Shown piece after piece: positions 60,038 through 64,000 of a stretch of DNA of 64,000 bases. Source of the DNA: Bradyrhizobium iriomotense. Lineage in GTDB: Bacteria > Pseudomonadota > Alphaproteobacteria > Rhizobiales > Xanthobacteraceae. The notes under the pieces are model-generated. The model worked only from the letters and a program-made list of their open reading frames with translations, had not been told where the DNA came from and searched no databases. Location of the stretch: positions 124,001-188,000 of the forward strand of contig NZ_BSOW01000012.1 of the NCBI RefSeq assembly GCF_030160715.1, in the 5' to 3' direction. Positions within the stretch are counted from its first letter, which is position 1. Every line of letters starts with the position of its first letter. The position numbers and the translations under genes were made by a program.

Positions 60038-60363
60038 CTGGTGTCTCCGAGCAACTCGTTGACGGCGTCCGCGAATGTGCGCCACTCGCGCTTCTGTGCG
60101 GTGAAGGCCGCGCGACCCGCCGGCGTCAGCCGGTAGTATTTTCGCGGCGGCCCGCTGCTGGACTCGGCGAGGCGGGTGTCGACGAGCCCGTCATCCTGCA
60201 TGCGTCGCATCAGCGGATAGATCGTGCCTTCGCCCATGCCGACGCCGGCCGCGAGCGTCGAGGCGATCTCATAGGCATAGCTCTCGCGGCGCGCGAGCAG
60301 CGCGAGCACGCAGAGTTCGAGCGCGCCCTTCTTCAGCTGAATTTGATTCGCGGAGTCTGCCAT
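60034..60363 (-). CDS. PadR-family transcriptional regulator
   Basis: 109 residues. PadR winged helix: LKKGALELCVLALLARRESYAYEIA, MGEGTIYPLMRRMQDDGLVD (recognition helix) and the wing with SSGPPRKYYRLTPAG, then a short C-terminal dimer helix. Starts just after GGAGGAATG on the minus strand. Operon with the DUF1700 gene and divergent from the serine hydrolase gene; probably autoregulated. Confidence 0.93.
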   Translation of the reverse strand: MADSANQIQLKKGALELCVLALLARRESYAYEIASTLAAGVGMGEGTIYPLMRRMQDDGLVDTRLAESSSGPPRKYYRLTPAGRAAFTAQKREWRTFADAVNELLGDTR

Positions 60364-60395
60364 TCCTCCACTTGACTACACCGCCTTGAAGTGAA

Positions 60396-60424
60396 CTTAT
60401 ATAGCAAGGTACTATGTATTGCAA
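60396..60424 (-). promoter_or_regulatory. Likely padR promoter with embedded repeat
   Basis: On the minus strand, -35 TTGCAA (60424-60419) and -10 TATAAG (60401-60396) are separated by 17 bases. The direct repeat GCAAGGTAC (plus strand 60404-60412 and 60421-60429, 17-base period) lies in the spacer and across the -35, a good place for a PadR operator. On the plus strand TTGACT (60372-60377) could serve the hydrolase gene. Confidence 0.55.
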
Positions 60425-60461
60425 GGTACCTGTTAATACGTAGCTCTTAGGAGACGTAGCC

Positions 60462-61553
60462 ATGATCCATCTCAATCGCCGTCATGTGTTGGCTGCCCTC
60501 GGTGCCGGCCTGGTTGCTCCTCGTTATGCGCTTGCGGCTCAGGCGTCCGACGTCGTGGCGCAGCGTCTTGCCGACGTCGAGCAGAGCGGCAAGGTGTTCG
60601 GTCTCCACGCGCTGTTGGTGAGCCAGGGCGGCAAGCTCGTGTTTGAGCACTATGGCCGGGGTGAGGATGAGAGACTGGGGCGACCGGTCGGCAACGTCGT
60701 GTTCGGTCCGGACGTGCTGCACGACCTGCGCTCGGTCTCCAAGAGCGTGGTCGGTCTCGCTTATGGCGTTGCGCTTGCGGCCGGCAAGGTGCCACCGCCC
60801 GAGGCCAAGCTCTATGAGCAGTTTCCGGAGTACGCTGACCTCGCCAAGCAGCCTGGCCGTGACCGGATCACGATGCACCACGTGCTCTCCATGACGCTCG
60901 GCTTTGAATGGGACGAGCTCACGATTCCCTATGGCCAGCCCGGCAACAGCGAAGGCGCGATGGAGGCGGCACCGGACCGCTATCGCTTCATCCTCGGTCT
61001 CCCGATTATCGGCGAGCCCGGCGTGAAATGGACCTATTGCGGCGCCGCCACCGCGCTGCTCGGCCGCCTGATCGCGAAGGGCACTGGTGAAGCGTTGCCG
61101 GCCTATTGCCGTCGCGTATTGTTCGATCCGCTCGGCTTCGGCCCGTCCGAGTGGAACGTCGGCAGGGATGGCGAGCCGCGCGCCGCCTCGGGCCTGCGCC
61201 TGCTGCCGCGCGACCTCGTCAAGATCGGGCAGCTCATGCTCGCAGGTGGCACCTGGAACGGAACGTCCGTCGTTCCCGCCGATTGGGTGAAACGCGTGAC
61301 CACGCCCGTGGTCCCGACCAGCGCCGTCCGCAACTACGGCTATCACTGGTACATGGGCGACTACAATGCAGCTCAGCGCCAGCCTTTGCATTGGTTCGGT
61401 GGTGTTGGCTGGGGTGGCCAGATTCTCACGGTCATTCCCGCGCGCGATCTCGTCCTGGTGATCCACTGCGGGAACTATCCAAAGCCAGGCGCCGAACAGT
61501 TTGGCGTGATCCGCACCATCATGGGCGATGTCGTGCTGCCGAGTTTTGCGTAG
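60462..61553 (+). CDS. Class C beta-lactamase-like serine hydrolase
   Basis: 363 residues. N-terminal leader with twin Arg and hydrophobic core (RRHVLAALGAGLVAPRYALAA), probably Tat or Sec exported. Penicillin-binding fold: Ser91-x-x-Lys94 (SVSKSVVG), Tyr192 in TYCGAAT, where YxN is replaced by YCG, and a C-terminal GGVGWGGQ in the KTG/HxG position. These fit esterase or peptidase members of the family rather than a resistance beta-lactamase. GGAG precedes the ATG. Divergent from padR. Confidence 0.88.
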   Translation: MIHLNRRHVLAALGAGLVAPRYALAAQASDVVAQRLADVEQSGKVFGLHALLVSQGGKLVFEHYGRGEDERLGRPVGNVVFGPDVLHDLRSVSKSVVGLAYGVALAAGKVPPPEAKLYEQFPEYADLAKQPGRDRITMHHVLSMTLGFEWDELTIPYGQPGNSEGAMEAAPDRYRFILGLPIIGEPGVKWTYCGAATALLGRLIAKGTGEALPAYCRRVLFDPLGFGPSEWNVGRDGEPRAASGLRLLPRDLVKIGQLMLAGGTWNGTSVVPADWVKRVTTPVVPTSAVRNYGYHWYMGDYNAAQRQPLHWFGGVGWGGQILTVIPARDLVLVIHCGNYPKPGAEQFGVIRTIMGDVVLPSFA

Positions 61554-61585
61554 ACGAGAAAGCGCAGGAGCATCGGAGGGCTCTC

Positions 61586-62584
61586 ATGCGCCGGGTTTTA
61601 TGCGTCCTCACGGCGATGATCGTCTTTGGAGCAGCGGCCGCACTTTGTCAGGCGCCGCAGGCCGGCACGACCACGATCACGTTTCAATCGTCGACCTACA
61701 GCGACTTTCGTCAGCTGCTGATGCGGGAGGCTCCGAACGGAACGGTGACCATTCGGGCGCGTCTAGATTTTCCGGATGAAGCCAGGGATCGCTATCCCGC
61801 AGTCATCGTCGTCCATACGATCAGCGGCTATCGTGACGCCAATGAAGGCTATGCCGCCGCCGAATTGCGCAAGGCAGGTTTCGCCACATTGACCTACGAC
61901 AGCTTTGCTGCGCGCGGGACGACGGGAGCCGCTCTATCGGGGTCGCCCGCCTATCTGCCCGCTGGCGTTGCGGATGCCTACGCCGCGCTGCGGCGGCTCG
62001 CGAGCGAGCCCAGGATCGACGCCGATCGAATTGCCATCGTGGGTTTCTCATATGGCGGTGAGATGGCTCATCTGACGGCCTTTGAGCGGCTTCGTTCGGC
62101 GCTCAATCCCGGACCAGGCCGCTTTGCCGCGCACGTTGCCTTCTATCCCGCCGGAAATTACGGCGTGATCGCCGAAAGCGGTGCCTATACCGGGTCGCCG
62201 GTGCTGATGTTGCTTGGCGAAAAAGACGACAATCTGCCCGTGGCAAAGATCGAGAGCTATCTGGCCTACGCCCGAGCTGCCGGCAATCCGGCGCCGATCG
62301 AAACCGTCATCTACCGGGAAGCCCACCACGCGTGGACCGTTCCCAGCCTGGTGACGTTGCGCTTCTACCCCGACTACGTCAGCACCAAAAAGTGTCCGCT
62401 CATCCTGCTCGGATCAAGAGGGCCGGCCTTCCTCATCGATGGTCAAGCAAAGCCGTTCGAGCCAGGCTTCCTCGGGGCCTGCATGAGCGAGGCTCCCGGA
62501 TATTCGATGGTTTTCGATGCCGCGGTTCGGGAGCAATCGATCAGCGATGCGGTGCAGTTTCTTCGGCAAAAGCTCCAGCCTTAA
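61586..62584 (+). CDS. Exported dienelactone-hydrolase-like alpha/beta hydrolase
   Basis: 332 residues. Signal peptide (MRRVLCVLTAMIVFGAAAALCQA). The hydrolase core has RYPAVIVVHTISGY, the nucleophile elbow GFSYGGEM (Ser; dienelactone hydrolases proper use Cys), Asp in LGEKDDNLPV and His in REAHHAWTVP. A C-terminal extension (YVSTKKCPLILLGSR, GFLGACMSEAPG) follows, with two Cys that could form a disulfide. GGAGG six bases before the ATG. 32 bases after the serine hydrolase gene, so probably co-transcribed. Substrate unknown. Confidence 0.85.
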   Translation: MRRVLCVLTAMIVFGAAAALCQAPQAGTTTITFQSSTYSDFRQLLMREAPNGTVTIRARLDFPDEARDRYPAVIVVHTISGYRDANEGYAAAELRKAGFATLTYDSFAARGTTGAALSGSPAYLPAGVADAYAALRRLASEPRIDADRIAIVGFSYGGEMAHLTAFERLRSALNPGPGRFAAHVAFYPAGNYGVIAESGAYTGSPVLMLLGEKDDNLPVAKIESYLAYARAAGNPAPIETVIYREAHHAWTVPSLVTLRFYPDYVSTKKCPLILLGSRGPAFLIDGQAKPFEPGFLGACMSEAPGYSMVFDAAVREQSISDAVQFLRQKLQP

Positions 62585-62651
62585 AGCGCGGGATCGCTGG
62601 CAAAGCGAACTATTCCGCTTCGCCCGCGAAAGCAGGGAGGAGAAGCGAAGA

Positions 62652-63605
62652 CTAGTCGAACAGGCTCGAGACCGACTCTTCCGCCGCCGTGCGAGCGATC
62701 GCGTCCGAGATCAGGCTGGCGATCGGCAGCGTGCGGATGTTCGGCGCCTTGATCACCGCATCCGTCGGCAGGATCGAGTCGGTGATCACGAGCTCTTTCA
62801 GCTTCGAGTTGGTGATGCGTGCGGCTGCGCCGCCGGAGAGGACGCCATGCGTGATGTAGGCGTAGACATCTTTGGCGCCCTTGGCGAGCAGCGCATCGGC
62901 CGCGTTCACCAGCGTGCCTCCGGAATCGACGATGTCGTCAATCAGGATGCAGGTGTGGCCGGAGACGTCGCCGATGACGTTCATGACCTCGGACTCGCCC
63001 GGACGCTCGCGGCGCTTGTCGACGATCGCGAGCGGCGTGTTGATGCGCTTGGCGAGGCCGCGCGCACGCGCCACGCCGCCGACGTCCGGCGAGATCACCA
63101 TCACCTTGGAGAGGTCGAACTTCTCCTTGATGTCGCGCACCATCAGCGGCGCGGCATAGAGGTTGTCGGTCGGAATGTCGAAGAAGCCCTGGATCTGGCC
63201 GGCATGCAGATCGAGCGTCATGACGCGGTCGACGCCGGCCTGCGTGATCAGATTGGCGACGAGTTTTGCAGAGATCGGCGTACGCGAACCCGACTTACGG
63301 TCCTGCCGGGCGTAGCCGAAATAGGGCAGCACCGCGGTGATGCGGCGCGCCGACGACCGGCGCAGCGCGTCGGTGATGATCAGCAATTCCATCAGATGGT
63401 CGTTCGCCGGGAACGAGGTCGACTGGATGATGAAGGCGTCCGAGCCGCGGACGTTCTCCTGGATCTCGACGAAGATCTCCATGTCGGCGAAGCGCCGGAC
63501 GACCGCTTTCGTCAAAGGAAGGTCCAGGCCTTGCGCAATGGCTTGCGCGAGGGCCGGATTGGAGTTGCCGGCGACAAGCTTGATGGAGCCGTTCTTGGCC
63601 GACAT
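62652..63605 (-). CDS. prs: Ribose-phosphate pyrophosphokinase
   Basis: 317 residues. Makes PRPP from ribose 5-phosphate and ATP, feeding purine, pyrimidine, His and Trp synthesis. Conserved: FADMEIFVEIQENVRGSD, PYFGYARQDRK (flexible loop), DLHAGQIQGFFDIP, VAIVDKRR-like LAIVDKRRERPG and the PRPP loop LIDDIVDSGGTL. GGGAGG on the minus strand supports the ATG at 63605. Confidence 0.98.
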   Translation of the reverse strand: MSAKNGSIKLVAGNSNPALAQAIAQGLDLPLTKAVVRRFADMEIFVEIQENVRGSDAFIIQSTSFPANDHLMELLIITDALRRSSARRITAVLPYFGYARQDRKSGSRTPISAKLVANLITQAGVDRVMTLDLHAGQIQGFFDIPTDNLYAAPLMVRDIKEKFDLSKVMVISPDVGGVARARGLAKRINTPLAIVDKRRERPGESEVMNVIGDVSGHTCILIDDIVDSGGTLVNAADALLAKGAKDVYAYITHGVLSGGAAARITNSKLKELVITDSILPTDAVIKAPNIRTLPIASLISDAIARTAAEESVSSLFD

Positions 63606-63822
63606 GGACGCTTCCTCCCGCGCTTTGCTGGATACGACGTTCAACATCCCTGATACCCACGGAGCACGGTTACGACGACGGGCAGGGGAATATCAGGCAG
63701 AAGGCGCCGCTGGCAACCCGTGAAGCTACGATATCCCGTCGAAAATCCTGAATCTGGTCAACGCTTTGGCAGAGGGGCAGGCCAAGGATCAGGCCAGGGA
63801 TCGAGCAAGGATCTCGTCGTGG

Positions 63823-64000
63823 TTATCGATCCGTGTAGCCGAGCGCCGCGGCAGGCATCTCCGGTGCGGGCGGGCCCGGCAGCACGCTCGCCACCGCAGG
63901 TCCCCGCAAGGCGGGAGGATCCGCCGGCATTCCGTTGATCATATTGGAAAGTCCGCTGAATCCGGCCTGCGCGATCTTCCTCAGGACCAGATCGTCGGCG
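63823..64000 (-). CDS. Unrecognised protein, C-terminal fragment (cut by window edge)
   Basis: Reading the minus strand from the window end gives 59 codons open to a TAA at 63825-63823, beginning ADDLVLRKIAQAGFSGLSN and ending in a Pro/Ala-rich tail (PGPPAPEMPAAALGYTDR). Most third positions are G or C, as in genes here, which supports coding. No family is recognised from this fragment. The 217 bases between it and prs hold no visible gene. Confidence 0.5.
   Translation of the reverse strand, partial: ADDLVLRKIAQAGFSGLSNMINGMPADPPALRGPAVASVLPGPPAPEMPAAALGYTDR

Noticed and set aside
60462..61553. Serine hydrolase as an antibiotic-resistance AmpC
   Set aside because: The YxN motif is YCG and the KTG position is GWG; no ampR-type regulator is divergent from it. 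An esterase or peptidase is more likely.
1..64000. tRNA, rRNA or CRISPR features
   Set aside because: I looked for T-loop sequences, rRNA-like blocks and evenly spaced repeats and found none; a dedicated tRNA or covariance scan would be needed to exclude small RNAs.

Overview
The window looks like a chromosomal segment of a Bradyrhizobium-type alphaproteobacterium (Bradyrhizobium / Rhodopseudomonas / Oligotropha relatives). This rests on GC-rich DNA with strong G/C third positions, an alphaproteobacterial long histidyl-tRNA synthetase, a MarR/OmpR-type regulator pair next to ilvE, several families of intergenic palindromes typical of this group, and an aerobic CO dehydrogenase operon whose subunit numbering almost matches the Oligotropha enzyme. 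No prophage, insertion sequence, CRISPR array, rRNA or tRNA was seen.

Layout. 1-3104: an overlapping six-gene operon with a partly duplicated hydrolase/membrane-protein module, a YciB-like protein and a winged-helix regulator. 3241-11701: housekeeping genes (purD, tadA, rluB, rsmD, mutL, arfB) plus a haloacetate dehalogenase that carries the full fluoroacetate dehalogenase active site. 11820-20426: an active/inactive M16 protease pair, an exported unknown, lspA, ileS and ribF. 20657-27824: a CheY-like receiver, a HAD phosphatase, a degenerate EAL protein, a winged-helix/TPR regulator, a methyltransferase, and BrkB and holin-X type membrane proteins. 27910-32369: prmB, moaE, moaD, pgsA, uvrC. 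32624-37137: an outer-membrane barrel protein, cold-shock protein, rlmJ, RNase T2 and small exported proteins. 37240-47289: a histidine kinase / response regulator / MarR operon divergent from two unrelated branched-chain aminotransferases, then hisS (with an internal low-GC patch), a tautomerase, a FlK-like thioesterase, proC and a YbjN protein. 47698-48500: an FMN riboswitch and ribH.

48603-57212 is the main accessory unit: an MHYT-LytTR membrane regulator (CoxC/CoxH type) followed by coxM-coxS-coxL-coxD-coxE-coxF-coxG. CoxL carries the form I motif AYRCSFR, so this is a true aerobic CO dehydrogenase with maturation genes. Upstream of coxM there are two 9-bp direct repeats separated by 12 bp, the usual geometry of a LytTR operator. 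MoaD and MoaE, encoded elsewhere in the window, make the molybdopterin that such an enzyme needs.

57233-62584 is a second accessory stretch: a two-gene ATP-grasp ligase / zinc metallopeptidase unit of unknown function, a PadR-DUF1700 pair, a divergent serine hydrolase and a dienelactone-hydrolase-like protein. prs and the 3' part of an unrecognised gene close the window. The ATP-grasp/peptidase pair is the best candidate for an undescribed system.
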